Below, piece by piece: positions 1 to 10,699 of a DNA stretch of 64,000 nucleotides. A program made the translations under genes and the position numbers. The stretch spans positions 1,269,435,123 through 1,269,499,122 of the forward strand of contig NC_090440.1 in NCBI RefSeq assembly GCF_031143425.1, given 5' to 3'. The notes below the pieces were generated by a model. It did not search any database. It was not told where the DNA came from and was given only the letters and a program-made list of their open reading frames with translations. Each line of letters opens with the position of its first letter. Position 1 is the stretch's first letter. The stretch comes from Pleurodeles waltl (Eukaryota > Chordata > Amphibia > Caudata > Salamandridae).

Positions 1-793
1 TGGGGCACAATAGCTTATTTTAGACTTTATTAGCAGCCATTAATCATTTTCGACAAATCCACTATCTCACTTTAACACACCGACTGTTAGTAAACATCTC
101 AGAAGCTCGCTGGTCTGATGCACACACATGATTAAGGCTACCACCCCAAATGACACACACAAGTGATACAAATCTTCAGTTCTATAATGGCAGGAAATTT
201 CTTGCAAGTAACGTTAAGGTAACCCATTGCCCGAGAGTGAAGCTGATTGCTTATGTGCAGCTTTGAAAAGATATATGCCTATGTAATGCAGTTCCAAGTG
301 CTTAGTTTTCATTAGACTGGTACTGCTTTATGTTTTTGTTTGCTTTTCAGAACATAGTGCTATTCAAAATCGAAACGGACTGTTTTTTACAAACTAAAAA
401 CGATCCTATAGCTTCACTAGCAGAGAAGTCAAGGTGAGCGCCGTATTTATATTTTATCATAATTAGTAGTAAAGTCGAGGTAAATGTTTTATTCATTCAC
501 CTATTTATGTAACAAGATCAACGCTTTATTCAGAAATGGAGGTTCATATCGTGACAGTCAAAGTAAATAAGAAACATAAACAACACTTTGTTATAGAACA
601 AAGGAGCTGTGTCAAGCACAGAAAGCACATTAGAGGTTTTGATAAAGAACACATTTACAATTTGAATACAGAAGATGACTTAGGTCTTCATTTCGTGCTT
701 GGCAAAGTGGAATCAATGCTCTAACTTGGTGGTGCTCCTGCCTGATCGAATTTGCATTTTGTTTCGCTCCATTTAGAGTCTAGGAAGCAGTAA
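1..793. other. Unclassified sequence, no gene recognised
   Basis: AT-rich sequence with no recognised protein domain, tandem array or transposon terminus. A 62-codon open frame at 536-724 (+) is lysine- and histidine-rich, matches no family I know and lies in a stretch without clear splice or promoter signals, so I do not call it a gene. The segment ends at the TAA target duplication of the adjoining TIR element. Confidence 0.5.
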
Positions 794-1702
794 GGGCCGT
801 ATTTATACTTTTTGGCGCACAACTGCGCCAACGCAGTTTTGCGTCAAAAAATTTAACGCCGGCTAACGCCATTCCAAAGCGCCATGTGGGCGCCTTATTT
901 ATGGAATGACGTTAGCTGGCGGAGCTGACTGGTGTGCGTCAAAAAAAATGACCCACACCAGGCAGCGCCGGCGTAGGGGAAAATGGAGCTTGGGCGTCAA
1001 AGAATGGGGCAAGTCGGTCTGAGGCAAAAAATCTGCCTCAACCCGATTTGTGCCATTTTTTTTTACTCCCACCCTCCATTGACATGACTCCTGTCTTAGC
1101 AAAGACAGGAGTCATGCCCCCTTGCCCAATGGCCATGCCCAGGGGACTTCTGTCCCCTGGGCATGGTCATTGGGCATAGTGGCATGTAGGGGGCACAAAT
1201 CAGGCCCCCCATGCCACAAAAAAAAAAAAAAAAAATACTTACCTGAACTTACCTTAAGTTCCCTGGGATGGGTCCCTCCATCCTTGGGCGTCCTCCTGGT
1301 GTGGGCAAGGGTGGCAGGGGGTGTCCCTGGGGGCATGGGAGGGCACCTCTGGGCTCCTTCCGTGCCCACAGGTCCCTTAACGCCTGCCCTGACCAGGCGC
1401 TAAAAAATGACGCTAAAGCGGCTGGATGTCATTTTTTTTGACCCGCCCACTCCCGGGCGTCATTTTTGCCCGGGAGTATAAATACGGCGCACATGCCTCG
1501 GAGTCATTTTTTAGACGGGAACGCCTACCTTGCATATCATTAACGCAAGGAAGGTGTCCACGCAAAAAAATGACGCAAACTACAAAATCTTTGGCGCTAG
1601 ACGGGTCTAACGCCAAAGTATAAATATGGAGTTAGTTTTGCGTCGGATTTGTGTAAAAAAAAACGACGCACATCCGGCGCAAACAGAGTATAAATATGCC
1701 CC
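794..1702 (+). mobile_element. Non-autonomous TIR DNA transposon (Harbinger-like), copy 1
   Basis: A 909-bp element with terminal inverted repeats reading GGGCC-(g)tatttatac at the left and gtataaatatGCCCC at the right, flanked by a 3-bp TAA duplication (791-793 and 1703-1705). It carries no coding capacity. The interior holds strong hairpins: near 1084-1115 two 14-base arms, ATGACTCCTGTCTT and its complement, around 3-4 bases, and near 1119-1178 a longer stem built on TGCCCAATGGCCATGCCC. An A-run sits at 1218-1235. Two further long copies occur at 1839-2753 (inverted) and 12787-13708. The TAA duplication and GGGCC-type ends fit the PIF/Harbinger superfamily; no transposase of this exact family is present in the window. 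Confidence 0.85.
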
Positions 1703-1838
1703 TAAGTTTACATCTCCAGAACGTCCATTGCCAATGTGACCCTCTGACCTTATGGCGTGTTTACCAAAGGGTCATTAAGAAACAATGAAGGGTTGCCCCC
1801 TCTCCCCACACACTCGGAGGTTAAGAAGGCAATACTGA
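1703..1838. other. 136-bp spacer between two inverted TIR elements
   Basis: Ordinary sequence separating two inverted copies of the same transposon family, including the TAA duplication at its left edge and TGA at its right edge. No feature is seen in it. Confidence 0.5.
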
Positions 1839-2753
1839 GGCCTATATTTATACTATTTATACTCTGGGTGGTATTTGTGTCATTTATTTTGGCGCAAAAT
1901 CGGCGCAAACTTAACTCCATATTTATACTTTGTCGCTAGACCCGTCTAGCGCCAAAGTTATGGAGTGTGCGCCATTTTTTTGTACGTGAAAACCTACCTT
2001 GAGTTAATGACATGTATGGTAGACATTCCTGTGCAAAAAAATGACTCTAAGGCATGTGCACCTTATTTATCCTCCGGCGTCAAAATGACGCACAGGAGGA
2101 GGCGGGCCTTAAAACATGGCACCAAGCTGGATTTACGTTGTTTTTTAACACCTGGGTCAGGGCTATGGGCTCATTTCTATGGTGGGAGACCATGGAAGCA
2201 GTCCACAGGTGCCCTTTCCTGCACCCAGGGATACCCCCTGCCACCCTCGCCCACCCCTGGAGGACACCCATGGATGGGGGACCCATCTATGGTGAGTGCA
2301 GGTAAGTATTTTTTTAATATTATTAAAGTGGCATAGGGGGCCCTAACTTGGCCCCTCCTACATGCCACTGTGCCCAATGGCCATGCCCAGGGCACAGAAG
2401 TCCCCTGGGCATGGCCATTGGGCAGTGGGGCATGACTCCTGTCTTTGCTAAGACAGGAGTCATTTCCATGGGGGTAGTGTGTCAAAAAATGGAGCTAGTC
2501 AGGTTAGAGACAATATTTTTTACTCTAACCTGACTTGCACCATTCTTTGGTGCACAACCCCCAGTCTTCCCTTCGCCTCCACTGCCCGGTTACCGTCATT
2601 TATTTTGACACTAACCAGGCCGCAGCGCCGGCTACCGTCATTCCATAAGTAAGGCGCCCGGCTGGTACGTTGGAATGGCGTTAGCCGGCGTTAAACTTTT
2701 TGATGCAAATCTGTGCTAGCGCTGATTTGCGTCAAAAAGTATAAATATGGACC
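1839..2753 (-). mobile_element. Non-autonomous TIR DNA transposon, copy 2 (inverted)
   Basis: A ~915-bp copy of the element at 794-1702 in the opposite orientation. It ends at the right with gtcaaaaagtataaatatgg, the complement of the copy 1 left end. A 3-bp TGA repeat flanks it (1836-1838 and 2754-2756). It retains the internal hairpins: GACTCCTGTCTT arms near 2427-2463 and the TGCCCAATGGCCATGCCC stem near 2370-2425. Near the left end an extra segment duplicates terminal-like motifs (tatttatactatttatact), suggesting a rearranged terminus. With copy 1 it makes a ~2-kb imperfect inverted repeat around a 136-bp spacer. Confidence 0.75.
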
Positions 2754-2756
2754 TGA

Positions 2757-3461
2757 CTGTCTACCATGGGAATACAGACTCTGGTAATGGAGAATGGACT
2801 CCACATGCAGAGACATTTGTTTTTTCTTTACAAAAAACAAACTCCTACTTTGGAAGGCTAGTTTGTCCTTTTTCATATGAGGCACTTAACCTACCAATTG
2901 CACTTTTCATAATTGTAAAATAGGTCAATTATTTTGTTTTTTTTTCTTATCAACTAAGAGAACTCTTATGTGTGTGGGTGCTGGCTTGACATGAGATAAG
3001 CCTCTCTCACTCATGTGCTAACACTGGCCCTTAGTGTCTTTACACTGTTAATGGGGGTTAATATGCCATGCTGTATGGCGACAGCTCTGTTCCCCTAGGG
3101 TGTGCTCCCTCTTCGCCCCCTACTAACCAAAGAGATATACTGACCTCATATAGTGTTCACTCTGTAGGGAAACTGCAGTGGTCTAGTTATAAATGAAATT
3201 CACTGCTAGAGCCGTCCTGTGATGGATGACTTTTTGTTTTAGGCTGTGGGAATTTATTGCTCCAGTTCATCATTAGACCATCAAGGTTCAGCTTGTTGAA
3301 GAATTCAGAAAAGTTATGCTGTTATGTACAATGGATAGGGGACGTTTCAATTTATTTTTGTCTGCTTAGTCTATCGCACAAAAAGCCAGTGTTATATTGA
3401 GCAAGTTGACAAGAGGGGGTAACAGCTATTACAATGAAGGCTAAACAACAGGAAGCCTTTA
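2757..3461. other. Unclassified AT-rich sequence
   Basis: No protein domain, TIR, LTR terminus or tandem array seen. The segment lies between a TIR element and the CAAT-repeat tail of a LINE. Confidence 0.45.
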
Positions 3462-6215
3462 CAATCAATCAATCAATCATTTTTTATAAAGTGCAGCTAC
3501 TCACAAGGGTCTCAAGGTGCTGGTGGAGGGTCTGGGCCTCATTCGAAGAGTCATGTCTTGAGGTTGTTTCTGAAGATGGTGAGTGATGGGCTTAGTCTGA
3601 GGTGCGTTGGCAGGTTGTTCCAGCTCTGAGCTGCAAGGTAGGTGAAAGATCTTCCTCTGGCAGTGGTTTTCCAGATGCGTGGGATTGTGGCTAGCACCTG
3701 CTGGGTGGAGCGGAAGGGTCCGACGGGGTTATGGAATGAGATGCAATGGTTCCAGTAGGCTGGTCTGGTGTTGTGAAGGCCTTGTAGGTGTGGGTGAGTA
3801 GTTTGAAGTTGATTCGCTTCTCCATTGGGATCAAATGTAGGATCCTCAGGCTTTGGGAGATGTGTTCCTGGTGGAGAGGTTCAGGATGAGTCTGGCAGCG
3901 GCATTTTGGATGAATTTTAGTTTCCTGATGTTCTTTGTTGTGTTGCCGGCGTAGAGTGCATTGGCGTAGTCGAGCCTGCTTGCGACTAGGGCATGGGTGA
4001 TTATCTTGCAGGAGTCGACTGGGATCCATTTGAAGAGTTTGCGGAGTTGGGTGAGGGTGTGCCAGCAGGAAGAGGTGACTGGGTTTACCTGTCAGGTCAT
4101 TGAAAGGGAAAAGTCGAGGATGATTCCTAGGTTGCGGGCATGGTCAGTCAGAGATGGTGGTGCGCTGAGCAATATGGGCCACCAGGGATCATCCCAAGCT
4201 GAAGTGGAGTTTCCGAAGATGATGAACTCAGTCTTGTCTGAGTTGAGGTCGAGGCAGCTCTCCCTCATACAGGCGGCGATGGCTTTCATTCTGGTGTGAA
4301 AGTTCCTCTTAGCTTTGTATGGGTCATAAGTGAGGAATTTGATGAGTTGTGTGTCATCTGCGTATAGCGCTGTTCATACGGTGGTCTCTGACAATGACTG
4401 CAAGCAGAGCCATCTAAATGTTGAAGATCGTTGGTCTCAGGGAGGATCCGGAGGGACTTCGCAGCTGACTTCGGTTGGTTTGGATGTGAAGGGTGGGAGC
4501 CTGATTCTCTGTGTTCTTCTGGTGAGGAAGGAGTGAATCCATTGCAAAGCTTTTCCTGCATTGTAGGGTGCGTAAGGTGCTGTGTGAGACAATGTCGACG
4601 GCTGATGAGTGGTTGAGTAGTATGAGTGCTGTGGTGTGGTCGTGGTAGAAGGAGTGTGCAGATGTCATTGATTGCTGCAAGAAGAGCTGTCTCTGGTGTG
4701 GTTGCTGCAGAAGCCAGACTGAGAGGTATCTAGAGAGTTGTTGTACTAGAGGAATTGTCACAGCTGTGAATTTATGGCTTTTTCCAGGACCTTGGCTGGG
4801 TAGGGGGAACAGCAATATGAGGTGGAAATTCTTGAGATCTAATTGGTCGGCTGTGGGTTTCTTCAGGAGGGGGCAGATTTTGGCATGTTTCCAATCTTCA
4901 GAGAAGGTGGCTGTTTTGTAGAGCAGTTCAGTGTCTTGCGGAGTTCAGGGGCGATGGATGCACAGGCTCTGTTGTAGATGTGGTGAGTACAGGGGCCTAT
5001 AGGAGCTCTGGTTGGAATGCTGTTCATGATGATTTCAGTCTCTTCTGTGGTGAGAGTGGACCTGCTGTGGATGGTTTGGGTGGGTTCTGGGGGGCTGGGT
5101 CAGTTGTAGGTTCTGATGTTGGGCACGTTCTGCAGGAGAAAGCTGTAATAGATGTCCTTAATCTTGTGATGGAAGAAAGTGACCAATTTGTTGGCGATGT
5201 CTTGCGATGGGGGATGTTGGTGGCTTTGGAGGGAGGATTGATGAATTTGTTGATTATCGTGAAGAGGTCTCTTGTGTTGTGCAGAGAGGTGTTGATGTGT
5301 TGATAGAGTGCGGCTTTGTTTGCGTTTTTGAAGCATTGGTAATCGGTGGCAGTGGCGGCTCTGAAGGAGGCGAGGTCTTCGCTGGTTTTGCTGTTTCTCC
5401 ATTTCTTATCTAGGCACCTGCAGGATCATTTGGATTCTTGGAGTTCTGTGCTCAACCAGCTGGCTTTTTTTTGGATGCGCTTGACCGAAGTCGATCCGAG
5501 GGGGGCTAAGGAGTTTGGGCATTCGGTGATCCAGGAGCTGAGGTTGCGTGCTGCGGCATTGGCGTTGTCAGTTGCGGTGATTCGGCAAGGGTCATAGTGA
5601 GTTGCTCGTCAGTGATTTTGTTCCATTTCCTGTGGAGGGCCCTAGGGATGCAGAGGCAGCTATTGGGTGCGGTGATGGCGAAGTGTAGGCAGTGGTGGCC
5701 GGGCCAGACTGGGGTGTCTAGTATGTGTCCTGCGGCTTGAATGGGCATGGCAATCAGTTGTCTGAGGCTTAGCATGGTGAGATTGTTGTGTAGGGAAGTG
5801 GTGTTTCGGTTGTTGTGGTCCTGGACCTGGAAATTCAAGTCGCTGAGTAAGAGGGTGTGGGGGGTGGCAACGTCTACAATGGCATTGTGAAAGGCTGGGC
5901 TGGGGCCAGGGGCTATGTAGACCAGGGTGCAGTGGAGGGAAGGGTTGTGAGTGGCATGAATCAGGAAGTGTAGGTGTTCCATTGTGGTGCAGTGTTCCTC
6001 CATGTTGACCGTGATGCGGAGAGAGAACGAGTGTACGATGGCCAGTCCTCTGCCCGGATGGTGCCATGTCTGGTCTGGAGGTAGGGTTAATACAGGTCTT
6101 GATTAGGAATGCTATGTCTGGACTCTAGAATCGATCAGGTCCCAAAGTTCAGTGGTGTGCATATGGGGAAAGTGTATAATCAGAAGGAGGCAGTTGATGA
6201 GGTTGTGACATGCGT
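3462..6215 (-). mobile_element. L2/CR1-group LINE retrotransposon, 5'-truncated and decayed
   Basis: A minus-strand non-LTR retrotransposon. Its 3' end is the (CAAT)n run at 3463-3480, that is an (ATTG)n tail on the minus strand, preceded by TTTATAAAAAATG. L2, CR1 and Rex1 relatives commonly end in short tandem repeats rather than poly(A). Going 5' to 3' on the minus strand it shows an endonuclease domain (~6160-5560), linker, reverse transcriptase (~4880-4090) and a C-terminal tail (~4030-3690). The 5' end is not precise; I see recognisable coding only up to about 6.1 kb and place the boundary just before the repeated segment at 6216. Confidence 0.8.
3691..6100 (-). pseudogene. LINE ORF2 remnant: AP-type endonuclease plus reverse transcriptase
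   Basis: Endonuclease and reverse transcriptase for target-primed retrotransposition. The endonuclease remnant contains LLLSDLNFQV (normally GDxN), RNTTSLHNNLTMLSLRQLI and AGHILDTPVW, then the HHCLHFAI segment. The RT region reads VLEKAINSQL, SQSGFCSNHTR and LILLNHSSAVD across shifting frames. The catalytic YADD box is intact: the codons for ALYADDTQLIK lie at about 4341-4373, with YADD at 4353-4364. The post-RT section has LNSDKTEFIIFG (~4225) and the tail HISQSLRILHLIPMEKRINF (~3860-3810), the usual HWLP-type motif. Multiple frameshifts and stops make the copy inactive. An L2, CR1 or Rex1 assignment needs a tree. Confidence 0.8.
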
Positions 6216-6432
6216 CAATTAAAAAGGGGAGGGAGGCGTGGGATCCGGTCAGCTGGGAAGTGGGAGGGAGGGCAGAGAAAGTGATTCCCAGGGGGACAGA
6301 GAGGCGGGGCCACAGGGACAGTAGTGGCACAGGAGAGAGAGAGGGTTACAGAAGAGACAGAAGAGACAGAAAAGTAAGAGAAGAGACCGAAAAAAGAAAA
6401 AATAGAAAAGAAGAAGTGAAAACAGAGGTAAA

Positions 6433-6972
6433 CAAGCATTTGCAATGCAACAGGTCTCGCATTTCTCCGACTTAGAGCTATTAGCAGTTGTAAACTCCCA
6501 ACCCGACTTTTCTTGCCTCATTAAATGGAAAAAAAGAGCTTGATTGCGCTGCTACAGTTCACTTGTAGTGAAACCTATTGGCAAAAGTGCAATTATCTAT
6601 TTACCCAGCAAAAGTGCAATTTTCTATGTAACAGGGTTGATGTCATGCAAAGCGCTCAACTTCTGCCAAGGGAGATCGCGCTGTGAAAAAAAGAGAAAAA
6701 GTAGTCCACAAACTGGATGGAAAACAGCGAGCCTTGTATGATTTCAGTACTTGGTCGCTGTGCTCGAGGAGGGCTAACCACCGGAAAAGGCATGACGTAT
6801 CTATGCCTTCCACTAATTAAAGCAAGCAGATTTTAAAAGGCAAGCCCACAAAACAATAAAAGTCACTTACGTGAAATGGACGGGGCTCCGAGCCCTTTTC
6901 TAACTACTACAGCGTCTCGCAAGTGATACGCATGCTCAAGCGCATGCTAGCGCAGGCTCGACCCTAATAAGG
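6433..6972 (-). mobile_element. Inserted ~540-bp sequence, SINE-like by size, unclassified
   Basis: Present in unit copy 1 and absent from copy 2, so it is an insertion. It is GC-richer at the right end: on the minus strand it starts near GGGTCGAGCCTGCGC and includes AGCATGCGCTTGAGCATGCG. It is AT-richer at the left. I could not identify pol III A and B boxes with confidence or settle a target duplication, so the SINE label rests only on length, lack of coding capacity and the filled/empty-site comparison. Confidence 0.4.
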
Positions 6973-7556
6973 CAAAGGTATAACACAGGAGTAAGGAAAG
7001 ACAGAGAGAGAGACAAAAGATAATTACTTGTAGATGGCCACTAGACCACCACAGATGAGGGACAGGCAGGAGCCCGCGGGTGGAGGAGGGCCTTGAACTG
7101 AGAGTCAAACAGGCTCCCACTTCGTTCCCACAGCAGGGGCTGGAGCAGCAGGAGGAGCTGGCGAGGGCAACAGACGATGTCCAGGAAGTCAGTGGATTCT
7201 GCCTCTCACAGCACTGCGGCCGCCATTAAGAAGGGGAGGGAGGTAGGGGGTCCAGTCTGCTGGGAGGCAGAAGATGGGAAAAGTGCTTTGCGGGTAGAGA
7301 GGGAGGCGGGGCCATAGGGGCAGCAGTGGCGCAGGAGGGAGAGGGTAAGAGAAGAGACAGAAAAGTAAGAGAAGAGACAGAAAAAAGAAAAAATAGAAAA
7401 TTGCGTGAAAATAGAGGTAAAAAGGCAGAAGTATAAATAAGGAGGAATAAGAAGAGACAGAGAGAGACATAAGATACTTACTTGTAGATGGCCACTAGGT
7501 CACCAGGGATGAGGCACAGGCAGGAGCCTGCGGGTGGAGGAAAGCCTCGAACTGAG

Positions 7557-7712
7557 GTCCATATTTATACTTTTTTAGCGCCGCATTTGAGCCGTTTTTT
7601 TACGCGAAAGCACCGCAAACTTACAACATACGATTGTATTTTGTTAGTTTATGCCGCTTTTGCATCAAACAATGATGTAAATGAGGTGCTAAAAAAGTAT
7701 AAATATGGGCCC
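7557..7712. mobile_element. Short palindromic MITE with empty site in the same window
   Basis: A 156-bp element with terminal inverted repeats GTCCATATTTATACTTTTTT and its near-complement ending ATATGGGCCC, flanked by GAG (7554-7556 and 7713-7715). The interior (GCACCGCAAAC...) is non-coding. The paralogous unit copy near 7095-7110 reads GAACTGAGAGTCAAACAGG without interruption, which is the pre-insertion site. Its termini match those of the ~910-bp elements elsewhere in the window, so it is probably an internally deleted relative. Confidence 0.85.
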
Positions 7713-7812
7713 GAGAGTCAGGCAGGCTCTTAGTCTGTTCCCAAGGCAGAGGCAGCAGCAACAGGAGGAGCTGAGGAGGGCAACAGATGCTGACCAGGAG
7801 GTTAGTGGATAG

Positions 7813-8390
7813 CAGTAGACTTCTTTTGCACTGATGCAACCATACCCTGTTGGGCATGCATTCATCATTCAACTACACAAAATGAATCAGATACTGGACA
7901 AGAGTTCATGGGTCTCAGTACCCAACAGCTACTACCTAATGAAAGAGTAGATTAGATATTTCTTGTAATTGTGCTATTTTAGATTGTGCCAGAGAGGCCA
8001 AACACTTTCTGAAAGAGGGAGCTAACATACTATGCTTCAATGACAAATTTTCCAACTTGAAATATATAGTGGTCATGTGAGCAGTTCATGCTGCAGGAAC
8101 TATAGTAGTGTTCTAGTGCCAATTGAAAAGAACTCATCTGCCAATATGTCTGGTTCCTTCGTACATTAAAACTCTCAATTTACAATTGCTTATTGGAAGA
8201 GAAATTAAAAAAGATTTATACTGATAGAATCCACAATTGTCACTTACTTACAGTGAAGGTTTTACAACGAAAAGGCCTTTACAACAACAGTCTTTTATAA
8301 TATTTTTTATTACAATGGATGTGTTTTTACCTTGGATGCCCTTTACCACGAACATCGTGGTGAATGTAAGTATTCTTCAAGTAACTATAA

Positions 8391-8393
<3 letters not shown>
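7813..8393. other. Unclassified AT-rich sequence
   Basis: No gene, terminal repeat or tandem array recognised. A short stretch near 8345-8362 (CCACGAACATCGTGGTG) is a small inverted repeat just before the TA microsatellite. Confidence 0.4.
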
Positions 8394-8442
<49 letters not shown>

Positions 8443-8455
8443 TATATATATATTT
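8393..8455. repeat. (TA)n microsatellite
   Basis: About 60 bp of nearly uninterrupted TA dinucleotides with one AAATA interruption. The tyrosine/isoleucine-rich open frame across it is an artefact. Confidence 0.95.
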
Positions 8456-8460
8456 TAAAA

Positions 8461-9950
8461 TAGATATATGTACACATATTACTTACTGGTGTTCCCCATT
8501 AGTAGTTAGAGTTAGGACCTAGTTTGCATAATAAAAGAGTATTTAGTTTTGCCAGTAACTTTGAATCAGTTTGACAAATCTTCACAACATTTTCAAAGCT
8601 AATATGACAGCTGGTTCAGCTGCCGCCTTGAAAGTTGTGGCATTTTCCCATAGGGTCTTCCGACATGTCTGCAGCCTGAACCGCTGAATGGAATTACACC
8701 AGATTTGCCAGGAAGCTAGATGTTGGTGCACAGATTGTGCTTTTGCGATTTGGTGTAAACCTATTTAGTAGTTTTGGAGATATTAAAGGGAAAAAATATA
8801 GATATCGATGGATGCGGATCCTCCACGGATCCATCCGTGGTGGATCCGCTAATTTATGTGCCAATACAACAACCTTATTTGTCTGGCGGAAAAATGACAG
8901 GTAAGCTGCAGCCGTCATTTTGTTTTCTCAGATAACTGTAGCAGGGGCTGAAATGTGAGCTGTAATGGAGATGAAGGGGTCAAGGTAGAGGTTCCCTGAC
9001 CCTAGAAGGTTGATACAAATGTGGTAAAATTGTAGCCACTGGGTTTAGAATGCGTAATTTTTTTTTTCTGTTAACAAGATCTGTGGCTCCACTCATGGGG
9101 CTCAGCGTAGCTCCTGATGTAAAACTGGCGGTGGATACGCAGATTTCGGAAAGCACTGAAAAAAAGTTTATAAGCATTTTCAGCCTACTACTTAGGGCCT
9201 CTTTACAAAGTTGGTGGGCTGACCGCCGGCCCACCAACCCAATGGAAAGGAGTCCACCGCCGAGCTGATGGTCTCCCCCAGGTTGATTACAAGGTTTCCC
9301 TGGGTTGTCCATCCGAAACCTCAGAAATCTGACATTTCTGCTGGACAGCCCAGTGGAAATCGTGCGGGGGATAGGCCTCGGATCCTCATTGAGTTCTAGG
9401 CCAATGCTGTTGCACAGAGGGTGCTTCTAGCACCCTTGGAATACACACTGTCTGCTGTAGCCAGGAGGGTGCTGGGCCGGGAGGCCACCAGCACTGGCTT
9501 TCCACCATCCTTATCAGAGGGGGGTCCCAGCCATGAAAAAGCTGGTGGAAAGTGAATGTGTGATCATCATGACATCGCAGAACTCTCACACACACTTTAT
9601 CACCCACACAGATTCTCACACAGTCTTGGCTGGGTGTGTCCTAAGAACGAAAGTTATGGCCACCAGTTTATTGTATCAGAATGGTTCCCGGGGCTAAAAT
9701 GTGGCAGAAATGCATATGATGGAGTCAGGGTAGAAGTTGCCTGACTCCAAGGGTTGATATAAATGTGGTACAATAGTGAAAAATGGGCAGAAATGCCCAA
9801 AAATATTTTTTGGGTCATTTACAAGGTCCGCAAGTGGATCTGTGGATCTGAATGAGATTTAAAAAATAGGAATTAAAAAATAAATAAATATGTGTATGAT
9901 AAAAGGATTATCTCTGAATATAGCCTTTGTGTTTGTGATGTGTAGGTGAT
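8461..9950. other. Unclassified dispersed repeats with GGATC-rich hairpin
   Basis: No coding domain. Near 8815-8850 a hairpin has arms GCGGATCCTCCACGGAT and ATCCGTGGTGGATCCGC, which are near-perfect complements. Related CGGATCT/GTGGATCTG motifs recur near 9830-9855, 11165-11250, 38075 and 38230, so this is probably a dispersed repeat family. From about 9195 to 9480 the sequence becomes GC-rich and resembles the interior of the Harbinger-like element at 20568-21192 (CAGCCCAGTGG, ACCGCCGGCCCACCAA), but I could not find its ends. Confidence 0.4.
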
Positions 9951-10039
9951 AACTACACATGAAACAGAATGCAGTCTTTTAAGTCTGCAGCAACACACTG
10001 TTGCCTTTCTATGTAAACCTCATCATTTTTATATATACC

Positions 10040-10697
10040 CTTCATATCAAATTGGCTACAGGTCATCACAAACAATTTTTGCAGATTAACCTTAAGATTC
10101 AGTTTTTTATTAAAACCATTTAAAAGGCTCTGCAAACCATTTGCAGTCACAGCTAAAAGAACAGCGTCATCTATTTCAAACCGTAAATTACTGTAGTATA
10201 TGGAGCCCATGTTATGGTCTCTGAGGAACGCTGAAACAGTTGTATTAACATGTTTCCTGGATTTGTCTATTTATGGCTAGGAATTCACTTGACCACTTCC
10301 ACTTCTGCCTTTGGCAAATGTTAGATCAAACAAGGACAGTATGTAGAAAAATGCCATTCTTTTTTCCAAAGGTATCTTCCATTAGGATATCCAGTACTAC
10401 CCCAGTATCATTGCCCAGGTCATTGCCACTACAGTGTACAATCATGAGTTCTGGATGTTGGCAATCCTTAATGCTTTCAACCAAAGGGAGCAATGGATGC
10501 CACCTTAACCATCTCTGGACCTTCCAAGTAATATCCTCATTAGATACACCCAGGTCCCTGCCAATGTCATTCTTCTTTCTATCACTCTCTCTGGCCCAAA
10601 ACACAAAGATATGACCCACAATCCACACCCAAGAATTATGGAGGGAATCTGAAGTACTGCACAGGACAAGGCTGCAGTTCAATGTGTTAGTTTTCAA
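10040..10697 (-). pseudogene. SGNH-hydrolase-like domain of a retroelement (Ngaro/DIRS-like or related)
   Basis: On the minus strand the first frame (10697-10326) reads VWIVGHIFVFWA, then RWLRWHPLLPLV, then MIVHCSGNDLG. These correspond to SGNH block I (normally GxS) and block III (GxND; here SGND keeps the N and D). After an in-frame stop replacing an expected Trp (VLV-stop-SNI), the domain continues through VNTTVSAFLRDHNMGSIYYS to FEIDDAVLL around 10160, where block V (DxxH) should lie; the His is replaced by Leu. Such SGNH domains occur in Ngaro-type tyrosine-recombinase retroelements and in some LINEs. No recombinase or RT is recognisable next to it, so the parent element is uncertain. 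One stop and a lost catalytic His make it a pseudogene. Confidence 0.65.
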
Positions 10698-10699
10698 AT

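Larger units (their letters stand above)
6216..7812. repeat. Tandemly duplicated A-B unit (~450 bp), both copies interrupted
   Basis: Segment A (6216-6432 and again 7204-7440) is purine-rich and built on AAGAGACAGAAAAGTAAGAGA. Segment B (6973-7203 and again 7441-7812) starts GTAGATGGCCACTAG and includes GGCAGGAGCC, CGGGTGGAGG and GAGGAGCTG. The order is A1, inserted sequence 6433-6972, B1, A2, B2 interrupted by a short MITE. Read as a duplication of an A-B unit, the second copy lacks the 540-bp insertion and the first lacks the MITE, so each supplies the empty site of the other. I do not recognise the unit; its open frames are artefacts of purine-rich sequence. Confidence 0.7.

Noticed and set aside
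536..724. 62-codon plus-strand frame with start and stop
   Set aside because: No similarity to a known family, no supporting signals; expected by chance in 64 kb.
8237..8458. 73-codon frame ending in YIYIYIY
   Set aside because: Runs into the (TA)n microsatellite; no upstream coding character.
9953..10210. Apparent YADD-like motif IDDAVLLAVTANGLQ suggesting a LINE reverse transcriptase
   Set aside because: It directly continues the SGNH domain on the same strand and fits block V (DxxH with His lost); no other RT motif is present.
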